Positions 9,754-18,979 of a stretch of DNA of 64,000 bases are shown here, one piece after another (the first letter of the stretch is position 1; every line of letters starts with the position of its first letter). The notes beneath the pieces were generated by a model, which had not been told where the DNA came from, searched no databases, and saw only the letters and a list, made by a program, of their open reading frames with translations. This DNA comes from Anisus vortex. Its lineage: Eukaryota; Mollusca; Gastropoda; Planorbidae. Position numbers and translations under genes: made by a program. The DNA lies in the NCBI GenBank assembly GCA_949126835.1, contig OX421498.1, positions 812,501 to 876,500 of the forward strand. Direction: 5' to 3'.

Positions 9754-12264
9754 CTATTGGATATCAGTGATGTGTATCGATAATCTAGACAGCACATCAG
9801 GTAAATGGTTATCTTTTCCTACAATACTTTTTATCTGAAATTTGTAATCTGATAGAAGTAAAGCATATTTATTTATTCTTTTGTTATTGACATTAGAGAC
9901 ATTAAAATTCACAAGCGGTTTATGATCTGTGAGAATTGTGAACTGACGACCCAATAAATAGTATTGAAACTTAAGTACAGCATAGACTATACACAAACCC
10001 TCTAATTCTATGACACTAAAATTCTTTTCACTTTTAGTCAGTGCACGACTTACATAATAGGCAGGTTTATAAACTATTTCAGAGTCCACAATGACCTTTT
10101 TGTAAATACAAGCCCCTAAACCGGACTTTGAGGCATCACAAGCTATAATGATGTCATCATCTTTTTGAATTGTTTCTAGTATTGGTTCCTTAGAAAATGC
10201 ATCTATTAGGATTTTAAATGATGTTTCACATTGGTCAGTCCAATTTACAATATTGGGTTGAAATTTTTTTGTAAGATCTATAATAGGTCTAACTATTTGA
10301 CTATAGTTTGGAATGAATTTACTGTAATAGTTAAACAATCCAAGTAATGCCCTTACATGTTTTTTTGTTTTAGGCGTTTGTATTTCTAGAATTTTCTTAT
10401 GTAAGTGCTGTGTTGGTTTTACTTGGCCATTTTCAAATTTATGTCCTAGAAATTCAATCTCAGTTTTTCCTATTTTTAATTTTGAAGGGGATACTGTTAA
10501 ATTATTGTCTTTCAATATTTGCAACACTTCCTCTAATAGAATTAAGTGTTCATCCCAAGTATTTGTGAAAATACAAATATCATCCACATAGTGAACTATG
10601 TTTTTATTTTGAGGTAAAATATGTCTCATTAGTTTAGTGAATGTAGCAGTACTATTGACCAAACCGAAGGGCATGACGTTCCAATTAAATACGCCTTTAT
10701 GTGTAATAAAAGCTGTATTATCCTTTGATTTCTCATCAAGAGGCACTTGCCAAAATCCTCTTGTTAAATCTATAATAGTGAATATTTTACCTGTGGCCAT
10801 AGTGTTAATGATATGTTCTATGTTAGGCAAACCCTCTTGATCAAGTTTTGTTACTTTATTGAGCTTGCGATAATCACAACATAATCTGATAGAACCATTT
10901 TTTTTTCTAACAATCACCATGGGTGATGAGTACTGAGACATAGATTTTTCTATTATTTTACTTTCTATGAGTTGATCTAATTCCTTATCTACCTTTTCAA
11001 CAAGCATTTGAGGAATATTATATGCTTTTGATCGAAATTGTTTTCGATCAGTGAGTTCTATTTTATGTTCAATGACATTTGTTAATCCTGGTTTTTCTGT
11101 TATTGTTGTTTTAAATTTATTCAATAAATTCAAAATATTGTTTTTAACCATTTCATTTTCAATATGGTCTAACTGTATTTGATCTATTTCATTATAGGCT
11201 GGTGTGGTTATACCACAAAAATAGTCAATGTTTGGAATGTTCTGAACATTGTTATCTTCAAAAATTATCATATTGTTATTTTGTATTTTGCTTTCAATAT
11301 CTGACTGACTGTCATTTTTTTGGTTTTCCTCATAAGCTCTTAAATTGTTTAAATGAACAATTTTTTCTTTGTTATTAATGTTAACTTTGTAAGTTACATC
11401 TGATAACTTATGCATAATTTCAAAAGGTCCTTTCCATTCCATAGTATTGCCACTGCCAATTGGCAAATAAACAAGTACTTTATTACCAACTTCTAGTTTT
11501 CTCATGTTCTTATGAATATTTTCTCTGATTAAAGTTTTAGATTTGATTTCTTCATTTTTTTGTACAGCAAATTCATAAGCTGTTTTCATATGTTTTTCAG
11601 TTTTATTGACTAAGTCAAATGGAGACATTTTTTTTTCTTTAAGTCCTAATAATTCTGATTTGAAATTATCCAATGGTCCATTGGGATTTTTGCCAAGCAC
11701 TAATTCAAATGGTGAAAAACCTGTGCTTTCATGAACCGATTGTCTATAAGCAAACAAAATAGCTGGAAGGTAATCATCCCATTCAAATGGATGGTCTTCA
11801 CACACTTTTGTTATCATTTGTTTTATTGTTTGATTAGCCCTTTCTATCATACCATTTGATTCAGGATGGTATATAGAACTAAAAATTTGAGTGATTTTGA
11901 ACATTTGTGTAAAAGCTTGAGTAAGATTTGATTTGAATTGAGTTCCATTGTCACTCAATATGAACCTTGGAAAACCGAAACGACAAAAGATAGGTAAAAG
12001 AGCATTACAGACCCTTTCTGCAGTTATTTCCCTTAATGGAACTACCTCTATCCATCTACTTCCCATGTCTATAATGGTTAAGGCAAACTTTGCTTTGGTA
12101 GTTTTAGTCTGCTTCATGGGCCCAATTATATCAACTGCTATCTTGTAAAAAGGTTTGTTTATGGTATCTGTCATTTGTATTGGAGCCTTATGTTTAGAAT
12201 CTTTTTTATTATGTCTAAGACAGGTATCACAGCTTTTAATAAATGTTTTCAAATCATTTTCCAT
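9754..12264 (-). CDS. Integrase-reverse transcriptase-RNase H polyprotein
   Basis: An 836-residue frame. C12 and C15 are the CC half of the integrase HHCC finger, whose HH half is in the preceding frame. The integrase core has D45, D105 and E141 (D-x35-E), with a GPF motif at 279-281. Reverse transcriptase covers about 415-600, with D499 and YVDD at 559-562. RNase H covers about 705-825, with D710, E753, D780 and D823. All catalytic residues of the three enzymes are present and there is no internal stop. Residue 516 is Asn here and Tyr in the unit 2 copy. The integrase half is joined to the preceding frame only by a one-base offset at an A8 run (T run 12303-12310 on the plus strand). The order protease-integrase-RT is unlike canonical gypsy elements. 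Confidence 0.92.
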   Translation of the reverse strand: MENDLKTFIKSCDTCLRHNKKDSKHKAPIQMTDTINKPFYKIAVDIIGPMKQTKTTKAKFALTIIDMGSRWIEVVPLREITAERVCNALLPIFCRFGFPRFILSDNGTQFKSNLTQAFTQMFKITQIFSSIYHPESNGMIERANQTIKQMITKVCEDHPFEWDDYLPAILFAYRQSVHESTGFSPFELVLGKNPNGPLDNFKSELLGLKEKKMSPFDLVNKTEKHMKTAYEFAVQKNEEIKSKTLIRENIHKNMRKLEVGNKVLVYLPIGSGNTMEWKGPFEIMHKLSDVTYKVNINNKEKIVHLNNLRAYEENQKNDSQSDIESKIQNNNMIIFEDNNVQNIPNIDYFCGITTPAYNEIDQIQLDHIENEMVKNNILNLLNKFKTTITEKPGLTNVIEHKIELTDRKQFRSKAYNIPQMLVEKVDKELDQLIESKIIEKSMSQYSSPMVIVRKKNGSIRLCCDYRKLNKVTKLDQEGLPNIEHIINTMATGKIFTIIDLTRGFWQVPLDEKSKDNTAFITHKGVFNWNVMPFGLVNSTATFTKLMRHILPQNKNIVHYVDDICIFTNTWDEHLILLEEVLQILKDNNLTVSPSKLKIGKTEIEFLGHKFENGQVKPTQHLHKKILEIQTPKTKKHVRALLGLFNYYSKFIPNYSQIVRPIIDLTKKFQPNIVNWTDQCETSFKILIDAFSKEPILETIQKDDDIIIACDASKSGLGACIYKKVIVDSEIVYKPAYYVSRALTKSEKNFSVIELEGLCIVYAVLKFQYYLLGRQFTILTDHKPLVNFNVSNVNNKRINKYALLLSDYKFQIKSIVGKDNHLPDVLSRLSIHITDIQ

Positions 12265-12292
12265 TTTAGGCCACCAGAAATTCTTTTTGAGT

Positions 12293-12547
12293 TTACAAAC
12301 TGTTTTTTTTACTACTCAAATGACCTGACAATGCATTGTTGTGCGAAATTTGCATTACTTTGACAGTTAATGTTTTAGGTATAACTATTTGAGTTACATC
12401 TAATTTATTGTCCTTTCTACAGAGAATTCCATTTATTATTTCAATGTTTTTATTTTTAACCTGACCTTTTTCAATTTCTGATACCATTTTAATTATGTAT
12501 GGATCTTCTTTCTGTTCTTTTTTTAGAGTTAGCTCATCAAAAGGCAT
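12293..12547 (-). CDS. Pre-integrase segment (HH half of HHCC finger)
   Basis: An 84-codon frame. H69 and H76 (HNNALSGH) form the first half of the retroviral-type integrase zinc finger, whose CC half begins the next frame. It overlaps the end of the gag-protease frame by 11 bp. It is probably not a separate gene but the middle piece of one polyprotein. Offsets of one base at A-runs separate it from both neighbours. Confidence 0.8.
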   Translation of the reverse strand: MPFDELTLKKEQKEDPYIIKMVSEIEKGQVKNKNIEIINGILCRKDNKLDVTQIVIPKTLTVKVMQISHNNALSGHLSSKKNSL

Positions 12548-14498
12548 GTTTATTAAACTGATATTTTCTGTTTTTTTTTATTTGGGTTTCCTTTTTATGA
12601 GGACTATCAATGTATGATAATATCTCACTCTTCATTTTAGTAAAATCAGATATTTGATTTTTAGCAATGTTGAATATTTGTTTATGACCTTCTAAATGTC
12701 TACATAGTGAAATAGCATGTAATTCTTTTGGTACATTGTTTATTTCACATTGACTTTCAAATTTGCTTACATACTGTTCTAGTTTTTCTGTTCCATTCCA
12801 TTTGGGAACAGGATTATCCTTTTCATTATTTATGGATAAGTCAATATTAGGTGTCTCATAGAGAATATTATTTTCTGACTTTCCTATGGTTTGTAAAAAA
12901 TTAAAAGTTTGTAGAGCAGGGTAAAATTCTTGTTCTGGTAAATCTACTAACTTTTCATTTTGCAATAGAACAGGTTTCAAATTCAAGTCAATGGATTTTT
13001 CATTCATCCATTTTTGAAAAATGTCAAAACTATTATCATGTTTGACATTGAAAGAATTACCAATAATTAAAGGTGCAACACAGTTTTTCATTATGGCTGC
13101 CTCTGCTTTTCCTGTAAGCCAAGGACAATCAATGTCTACTATAGTGACAGGACAATTTACAGTGGAACCATTTCCAAGTTTTATTGTATCCACTCTTATT
13201 ATATTGGTGGGTTTCTGATTTGGAATGATACTTTCATCTATGCATATTATACTACTTCCGGTGTCTCTTAGACAGTATGTGGTCTTTCCTTCCACATAAG
13301 CAGGAAAAAGTATTAATTGACCCCTGTTTTCAAATATGACATTATTTGATTGAGATGTCGAATTGTTAAGTTTTCCTTTATTTCTTCTATTTTGGAAATT
13401 TGATTGAGGTCTATTTTGAGTACTAGGAAAATCTTGTCTTCCAAAATTTTGATTTGGCACATTGTTATTGGAAAAATTCTGATTTGGCATATTTCTGTTT
13501 CCAAAATTAGAAAAATTCTGATTTGGAAAGTTTCTATTATCAAAATTAGAAAAATTTTGATTTGAAAAACCTCTATGATCAACATTTGATCTATTGAAGT
13601 TTGGATTGAAATTTCTACCTCTTGCATTGTTATTTCTGTAACAATATTCTGATGAATGGTTTGTACCATTGCAAAAAATACATCTATAATTATTAGATTT
13701 TGGTTGATTACCAAATTTTTTTCTATTGCCAAATTGATTATGCCTAGACCTAGGAGGTGAATAGCTCCTTCTTCTATGTTGAATTGTATTTACTGTTTGA
13801 TTTTGTTTAGTCAGTTCTACATTAGGATGACTATCTTTAAAATTTGAGATTGCATCTATCAAATTTTCAACTGTCTTAACTTTTCTTTCCATAATGTGAG
13901 TAAACAATGGTTTAGAAGCTTGTTCTAATACTTTATCAACAACCATGATTTCTATAATCTCATTAGGATTATTTGTATCTATTTTTACTAAGTCTAACCA
14001 GGTAAGTAAAAATGTTTTCACTTCAGACACAAAAGCTCTCGGTTCTATCTTGTCTGTTAAGATAAAGTTATGAAACTTTTGTCTGTAATAATCCTCAGAG
14101 TGGATAAAGAATTTAATTAACTGTTCTTTGATAATGGCATAATCAGTTATTTCTTTATCAATATGTGATAGTGCTTCCCTACCCTTATCTTTCAATTGTG
14201 GGATAAGGTGAATGTAATATTCTGAAATGGGAATCCCATATCCTTTACATGTTGCTTCAAATAAATTTAGAAAATCAACAATTTTCTCTTTTCCATCAAA
14301 AGGAGGCATTTTGAATCTTACACTATGTTTTGATTTTTCATTATTTGTTTGCTCAACTTTAGTATTTTGCAACTTAGCCAACTCCAATTCATGGTCTAAT
14401 TTTAGTTGAGTTTCTTTCAATTGAATTTCTTTTTCCTTATTCAATTGTAATTCTTTTTCTTTTAATTCTAGTGCTTTCAATTCTCTTTCTTTATTCAT
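12537..14498 (-). CDS. Gag-protease polyprotein with a second Gag-like domain
   Basis: 653 residues. Residues 1-50 are a charged coiled coil (KEKELQLNKEKEIQLKE). A Gag/SCAN-like helical domain covers about 64-170, an Arg/Ser patch lies near 243-252, and a CCHC knuckle spans 273-286 (C-x2-C-x4-H-x4-C). An Asn-rich NQNFSN repeat region covers about 296-352. The aspartic protease has DTG at 412-414 and PLIIGNS near 476-482. After the protease, residues 564-633 resemble the first Gag domain again (PKWNGTEKLEQY against PPFDGKEKIVDF). The frame is open upstream of the ATG almost to the 5' LTR, without another in-frame ATG. It ends after an A9 run (T run 12571-12579 on the plus strand) where the frame changes. 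Confidence 0.88.
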   Translation of the reverse strand: MNKERELKALELKEKELQLNKEKEIQLKETQLKLDHELELAKLQNTKVEQTNNEKSKHSVRFKMPPFDGKEKIVDFLNLFEATCKGYGIPISEYYIHLIPQLKDKGREALSHIDKEITDYAIIKEQLIKFFIHSEDYYRQKFHNFILTDKIEPRAFVSEVKTFLLTWLDLVKIDTNNPNEIIEIMVVDKVLEQASKPLFTHIMERKVKTVENLIDAISNFKDSHPNVELTKQNQTVNTIQHRRRSYSPPRSRHNQFGNRKKFGNQPKSNNYRCIFCNGTNHSSEYCYRNNNARGRNFNPNFNRSNVDHRGFSNQNFSNFDNRNFPNQNFSNFGNRNMPNQNFSNNNVPNQNFGRQDFPSTQNRPQSNFQNRRNKGKLNNSTSQSNNVIFENRGQLILFPAYVEGKTTYCLRDTGSSIICIDESIIPNQKPTNIIRVDTIKLGNGSTVNCPVTIVDIDCPWLTGKAEAAIMKNCVAPLIIGNSFNVKHDNSFDIFQKWMNEKSIDLNLKPVLLQNEKLVDLPEQEFYPALQTFNFLQTIGKSENNILYETPNIDLSINNEKDNPVPKWNGTEKLEQYVSKFESQCEINNVPKELHAISLCRHLEGHKQIFNIAKNQISDFTKMKSEILSYIDSPHKKETQIKKNRKYQFNKHAF

Positions 14499-14589
14499 TT
14501 CTAGTTCTTTTAATTCTTTTTCTTTATTTATTTCTAGTTCTTTTTGTTTAATTTCATGAGCCCTTAATTCTGCTCGTTCATCTCTTTCC

Positions 14590-14628
14590 TTATTATTTTT
14601 TCTCTGTGGTTGGGGGGTATGCTATGAA
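14590..14628 (-). repeat. 39-bp inverted repeat, 5' arm
   Basis: Perfect inverted partner of 9451-9489. The 5' arm lies in the leader just after the 5' LTR and the 3' arm covers the polypurine tract and the first nine bases of the 3' LTR. Confidence 0.85.
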
Positions 14629-14633
14629 AAACC

Positions 14634-15088
14634 TGTTGATGTCCTATTATTATTGTTGGACTATCAAACATTACTACCAGTCTTTTCAGAGTATTTGAGT
14701 TGCAGTAGCTGAATTATTTGATTGATTTGAACATCAAAATAGACGACATCACCACAATATAAATTTCAACTTGTAATCAATAAAAGAACGCCTTGTTGCA
14801 GCATATTATTTAATAACAATTCATTAACAGTTCACACTTCACATCCAATGAACAAATATAGCTTTATAGTAGCAACATAATATACAATTTTATTTATTTG
14901 TCCTGAGTCTAATAATAATGCCTGCGTTCCTTGTAAGTTATGAGAAAAGACTGCCGACCGCATGGACAGTCACTTGACTATATCTACTTCCGATATAGGT
15001 TTTCTTAATATCCAAAAATGGGTTTTATTTCGACTTTTTAATTATTAATATAGTTACTACCTATATATTATTTAATTGCTTCATAGCA
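14634..15088 (-). repeat. 5' LTR, unit 1 element
   Basis: 455 bp, the same length as the partner LTR. Internal sequence begins on its left side with the putative primer-binding region. Confidence 0.92.
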
Positions 15089-15150
15089 ACAGTGATACTT
15101 TATATACAGTGATACTTTATATACAGTGATACTTTATATACTTTATATAC
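15089..15150. repeat. 17-bp satellite (right part)
   Basis: Three to four copies of the same unit as 8672-9004, starting with the right acagt duplication. Confidence 0.9.
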
Positions 15151-15715
15151 AAAATTGTGATGATCACTTTAAATGTATGAAACAAGCAGTATGATATGTC
15201 TGTGTTATTTAGTTTTGATTTAGATAGATAATATTTGTTGGTTTCGATCTGCAGATGAAAGTTCCGTTGGTGCAGTATCGTCAAGCACCCCCAGGTAAAG
15301 TATCGTATTGATAATTTATAAGTCTACACACTGTATCGATATTTTAGTACTTCTATGGTAGAGTATCGTATTTATAATTTATATGTCTGCACACTGTATC
15401 GATATTTTAGTACTTCTATGGTAGAGTATTGTAGAGAGTATAGATATTTGATATGTATGTATATTGTGGCGATATGGTAGAGAATGTCGCCATGTTGCAG
15501 AAAATGTCTTTGTGTTGTACTTTAGGATAAACTGTTCTACACAAATAGATGCTGGTTCAAGTGATAACAATAATAACAATATCAATAATAATGGTATTAA
15601 TATTGGTCATAAATATCCACTTGAATATATAAATAATATATTAAAACGTCATAAGATCAAATAGATTTACGGTCGAAGAGATAGATTGTTTCATTGGCTA
15701 ATATATCTTACATGT
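15151..15715 (+). other. Spacer with a candidate Asn-rich terminal exon
   Basis: A possible acceptor tgtactttag at about 15525 precedes an open frame with an Asn tract (DNNNNNINNNGINIG) and the C-terminus KYPLEYINNILKRHKIK, stop at 15662-15664. The frame is kept at 34333-34472 and at 46772-46909, where the upstream ATG of the longer ORF is lost, which favours an exon over an independent gene. No family recognised. The remainder carries short direct repeats (cactgtatcgatattttag). Confidence 0.25.
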
Positions 15716-15719
15716 CTCT

Positions 15720-16085
15720 TTTTTTTTAAACCGGAAGAGCCTTCCACTTCTTTCGTCCAGTGCGTAGTTTGGAAAGGGATAGGTCAAGAGGGGCTCACCA
15801 AGATCCTGTCCGAGACTTGCCACCTCGCGGTTCGCCGATCGGGCTAGCCGCGTACCATAGGGAACGGCCGCAGCAGCGACATGCACTATACTGCTTCTCT
15901 ACACCTGTGTAATTTCACCGGATCATTAACGTCGCCCGGCAGCACAGATTTCAGACTACTGGCCTGTACACCCTGGCACCCGAGCTTGGCGAGATGGGCT
16001 GTTACGCACATTCTTTCCTCCCCATCAAGTCTCGGTGAAATCTCGAACGCGCTACAAGGCCTGTCTCCAACGCGTTAGCCCACAG
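15720..16085 (-). mobile_element. Probable GC-rich tRNA-derived SINE
   Basis: A GC-rich island in AT-rich DNA. On the minus strand the head has box A-like GGCTAACGCGTTGG (16080-16067) and box B-like GTTCGAGAT (16048-16040). A body of about 300 bp follows and ends in an A-rich tail (15729-15719). ORFs on both strands in it have no recognisable domain. Copies are 34528-34893 and 46964-47335. Confidence 0.4.
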
Positions 16086-16431
16086 GTGTACACTTAGTGT
16101 ACTATCGGTGGTTTCGACACTTGGCCAGCTTTGAGTGAGGCCCATAGTAGTGACATTTAAACGAAATAATAATAATTCTTTTTCACAATTACAAAGAAAA
16201 GTTGGCAATATTATTAATAATAATAATGATGCTTACATGGCGCATATCCGGTTGGTAACAGTTCTATAATATTGTTTACTGTTAGCTGGCTGTAATTTGA
16301 GTATTGCCAAAAAACAACTTTCCAATTACCAAATTTGTTTATACACCATATACAATATCAAGAAATGTGTTCTTATTTCATGTCTCCATGAATGGTTGCA
16401 GCCTACAACACTTCCGTTTTGTTTTTTTGAG

Positions 16432-16507
16432 ATTCCCCTAGGCTGCTGGTGCGCATTCGTGGACGATAGCTCTGCGCTAACCGAGGAAGAGATTCGGATC
16501 TTCCGGG
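16432..16507 (+). other. Exon-like 76-nt island (CWC motif)
   Basis: Bounded by a T-rich acceptor (gtttttttgag) and a strong donor GTAAGA, it reads in one frame GCWCAFVDDSSALTEEEIRI. The copy at 47686-47761 has exactly the same length and the same splice-like edges, with a cleaner acceptor (tttttttttag). Substitutions include silent ones. CWC followed by V-D recalls thyroglobulin type-1 domains, but the match is too short to assign. Confidence 0.35.
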
Positions 16508-16968
16508 GTAAGAATTTGGATTGAAACTCAGAAAAATTTGCTGCTGGACAAATTGGTAAGATGCTTGGTGAAATCAAAGACTATAATACGATGGATCGTT
16601 TGCTCTATTTTTAAAACTTAAATGTTATTTTTCCGTGCGCATTCAATAACGCTGTCTTAAATGACTTCTACGAACCTACGTTTGCCTAAATGCTTCCGAT
16701 TTTAATTGTAATTTTCAATTGAAAAAGTCATAGCGATGAAATAAAACGGAAGTTCACAGTACAAAAGGGAATCGGGAATTCCGAAAAGAAGTCATTCAAG
16801 TCATCAATTAGCAGAAATATTAAACCAAGAGGTCCATCTTATTGTAGTTTTTGGTTATATTCAATACCTTCTTTATATACAGACAGAAGAAGTAAACATT
16901 TTACTCTAATGTAAACAGACCAGTAGAGTAAATAGAGAGTAGCCTATCTTGTACAAATTGTCCATCTA

Positions 16969-17115
16969 ATGGAGATACACGAAAGGCCTGCAAGGGGCAG
17001 ACGACAAGAGGGCGCCACTAGAGCTGCCTGGCCTTTCACGTCTGCTAGTGAATTATGGACTCAATTAATGCAGGGTAAGGATCCATTTTTTTCAGCTCTT
17101 AACGTTTTTGACTGA
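16969..17115 (+). other. Exon-like small ORF with interleaved inverted repeats
   Basis: ATG at 16969 opens a 48-codon frame (MEIHERPARGRRQEG ... SASELWTQLMQ) with a possible donor GTAAGG after its 36th codon. The frame is kept in unit 3 from about 48225. Two inverted pairs interleave: GAAAGGCC 16981-16988 with 17030-17037, and GCAGACG 16997-17003 with 17039-17045. Product unknown. Confidence 0.25.
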
Positions 17116-18064
17116 ATATTTTTTTTTTAAATGACGATATTGAAAAATTTGAAGTATAAGCCGCACCCGTGAATAAGCCGCACCTATGTATATTTCGCAG
17201 GTATAAATTGGAAGATCAAAAGGAAGTAAAATTAAAGTTCACGTGTACAAGGCGCACTTAAAATATATTTGGTATAGGCTACCTGTATAATATTTGGATC
17301 CATATTTTTATTTTTCAATGTTGCTGTTGTTGAATTTTAATTTATTTATCGTATCGAGGATCACATATCAGCTATATATTATATTATACAACATTTTTAA
17401 AGACTGAAAGCTCAGCATCCAATTAAGAAAGTTATAAAGTCATTTGACTTTCCAATATTATTTTTTTATTAAGAATACAAAAGGGAATCAGGTATTACGA
17501 AAAGAAGTCATTCGAGTCATCAAATAGCAAAAATATTAAAGCGATCGGTCTAACTTATTATAGTCTTTGGTAAAATACTAAGTATATTACTGTATAAATA
17601 TACATTTATATAACATTTTATATGAATACAGTTATGTATATACATTTGTATATGTTATTTTTATTGCTTATATATCAATAGTTTTTTTAAATTTTAATGC
17701 ATATATAAAACATCAACACATAAATATATCAATATATCTGCATTGAAATACATTTATAAAACATGATTGCATAAAAATAAATATAGTAACATTTCTGCAT
17801 GAAAATACATTTATAATAAACAGAAGGAAAAATTTGGTCAGAAAAGTGAGGCAGCAAATGAACGCAAATGCTGTCCAGAGTTGCATGAGTTTTAGAGTGG
17901 CTGCAAAATATTAACCGTTGATGCTGAACATTTATAGTCAACGTGTCCGTATCGCAACTAGTAGGCCTAGAGCAAGTTCTCCGATGCCTAATGGAGTCAT
18001 TTCGTCCTGCGTTACAGATCAGTGGAGCTCGTGTTTTGTCTAGAGTTGCATTTCAGTCTAAAAC
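17116..18064. other. AT-rich spacer
   Basis: No gene seen. It holds a direct repeat ataagccgcacc (about 17157 and 17173) and a short repeat pair aaaagaagtcattc (about 16786 and 17500). Counterparts are 35924-36873 and 48360-49305. Confidence 0.4.
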
Positions 18065-18420
18065 ATCTCTTTCTGTCTCTCTTTCTGTCTCTCTTTCTGT
18101 CTCTCTTTCTGTCTCTCTTTCTGTCTCTCTTTCTGTCTCTCTTTCTGTCTCTCTTTCTGTCTCTCTTTCTGTCTCTCTTTCTGTCTCTCTTTCTGTCTCT
18201 CTTTCTGTCTCTCGTTCTGTCTCTCTTTCTGTCTCTCTTTCTGTCTCTCTTTCTGTCTCTCTTTCTGTCTCTCGTTCTGTCTCTCTTTCTGTCTCTCTTT
18301 CTGTCTCTCTTTCTGTCTCTCTTTCTGTCTCTCGTTCTGTCTCTCTTTCTGTCTCTCTTTCTGTCTCTCTTTCTGTCTCTCTTTCTGTCTCTCGTTCTGT
18401 CTCTCTTTCTGTCTCTCACT
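18065..18420. repeat. 12-bp pyrimidine satellite (tctctttctgtc)n
   Basis: About 30 near-perfect copies, with periodic ctcgttctgt variants every 60 bp, which suggests a higher-order repeat. All long frames through it (LSVS, RDRK) are repeat artefacts. Counterparts are 36876-37228 and 49306-50212, the latter about 2.5 times longer. Confidence 0.97.
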
Positions 18421-18517
18421 CTCAGAGATTTAGTTTTTATCTCTATAGTGGAACAATCCTGGTTTGTAAATATTTTCTGGTCCCCCCCCCCAATGTGGGC
18501 CCTCCCCCTCCTTCCAG

Positions 18518-18607
18518 GACTACTGCGAACAGCTGTACCTCCAGAACGTGCTGGTCCCTATTTGTGAGCTTTCCGCTCTCGACATTCAGCTCGTCTCCAG
18601 TCCATAG
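18518..18607 (+). other. Exon-like ORF next to the pyrimidine satellite
   Basis: After a C-run and the acceptor ctccttccag, the frame [20 protein letters not shown]... runs 29 codons to TAG at 18605-18607. Copies are 37325-37414 and 50309-50443, the last with an extended 44-codon frame. CAG to CAA is silent here; another change alters the stop. An internal GTGAGC could act as a donor. Function unknown. Confidence 0.3.
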
Positions 18608-18979
18608 CCCTGTATCAGTAACTATTATCAAACACATAAATTCTCGTTTTAGATATTTTCTTAGACATTTCTATTTGTTTTGGACATAATTATCGACAAA
18701 TTATTTTCGATTTGAAGTTTGTAATGGACATTTCTTTTTATCTCCTGTTACAAATTTCCTACAAACGACGAGTCTTTGTTTACCACACTTAAAATGTGTA
18801 AGTCATTACAACTTTCTTATCTCCCCCCCCCCATCTCTGCCGAATTTCAGTAAGCTATTGGCTCACACTTAACATATTGAAAGGTTTCATCCATGTATCA
18901 GCTCAAGACCTGACAGGTCACTCACCATTTGCACCAGGTATCAGGCTTTTGTATACAATCCTTGTTATGGAAATTCCAT

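Larger units (their letters stand above)
9005..15088 (-). mobile_element. Gmr1-like Ty3/gypsy LTR retrotransposon, unit 1
   Basis: A 6,084-bp element on the minus strand with 455-bp LTRs (TG...CA), flanked by a 5-bp duplication acagt (9000-9004 and 15089-15093). Order is gag, protease, integrase, reverse transcriptase, RNase H. Integrase before RT in a gypsy-type element is the hallmark of the Gmr1 group. A G-rich polypurine tract (ggttggggggta on the minus strand) abuts the 3' LTR. The PBS region after the 5' LTR reads ggtttttcatagcatacccc on the minus strand. The LTRs differ at one noticed position (ataaaattt/atacaattt), so the insertion is young. The 3' UTR (9460-9753) is AT-rich. Confidence 0.92.

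Noticed and set aside
10637..10840. Plus-strand ORFs inside the retrotransposon (also 11948-12363, 13021-13218 and 14227-14409)
   Set aside because: Antisense shadows of gag-pol with no recognisable features.
12560..12590. Programmed -1 frameshift between gag-protease and the next frame
   Set aside because: A slippery A AAA AAC is in register, but a -1 shift meets TAA within a few codons; the next frame needs +1.
13313..13732. 139-codon minus ORF inside gag
   Set aside because: Out-of-frame reading of the Asn-rich repeat region of Gag. Low-complexity IEIFQIRIF-type sequence.
15464..15664. 66-codon ORF from an ATG as an independent gene
   Set aside because: The start is replaced by a stop upstream in unit 3. 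Only the 3' Asn-rich part is kept, so at most it is an exon.
15720..16085. rRNA or host CpG-island promoter as an explanation for the GC-rich block
   Set aside because: No rRNA core motif recognised. tRNA-like boxes and an A-rich tail fit a SINE better.
18012..18689. Long ORFs through the 12-bp satellite on both strands (also 36751-37414 and 49188-50480)
   Set aside because: They are simple translations of tctctttctgtc repeats (LSVS, LFLS, RDRK), open because the repeat has no stops. They vary in length with the array.
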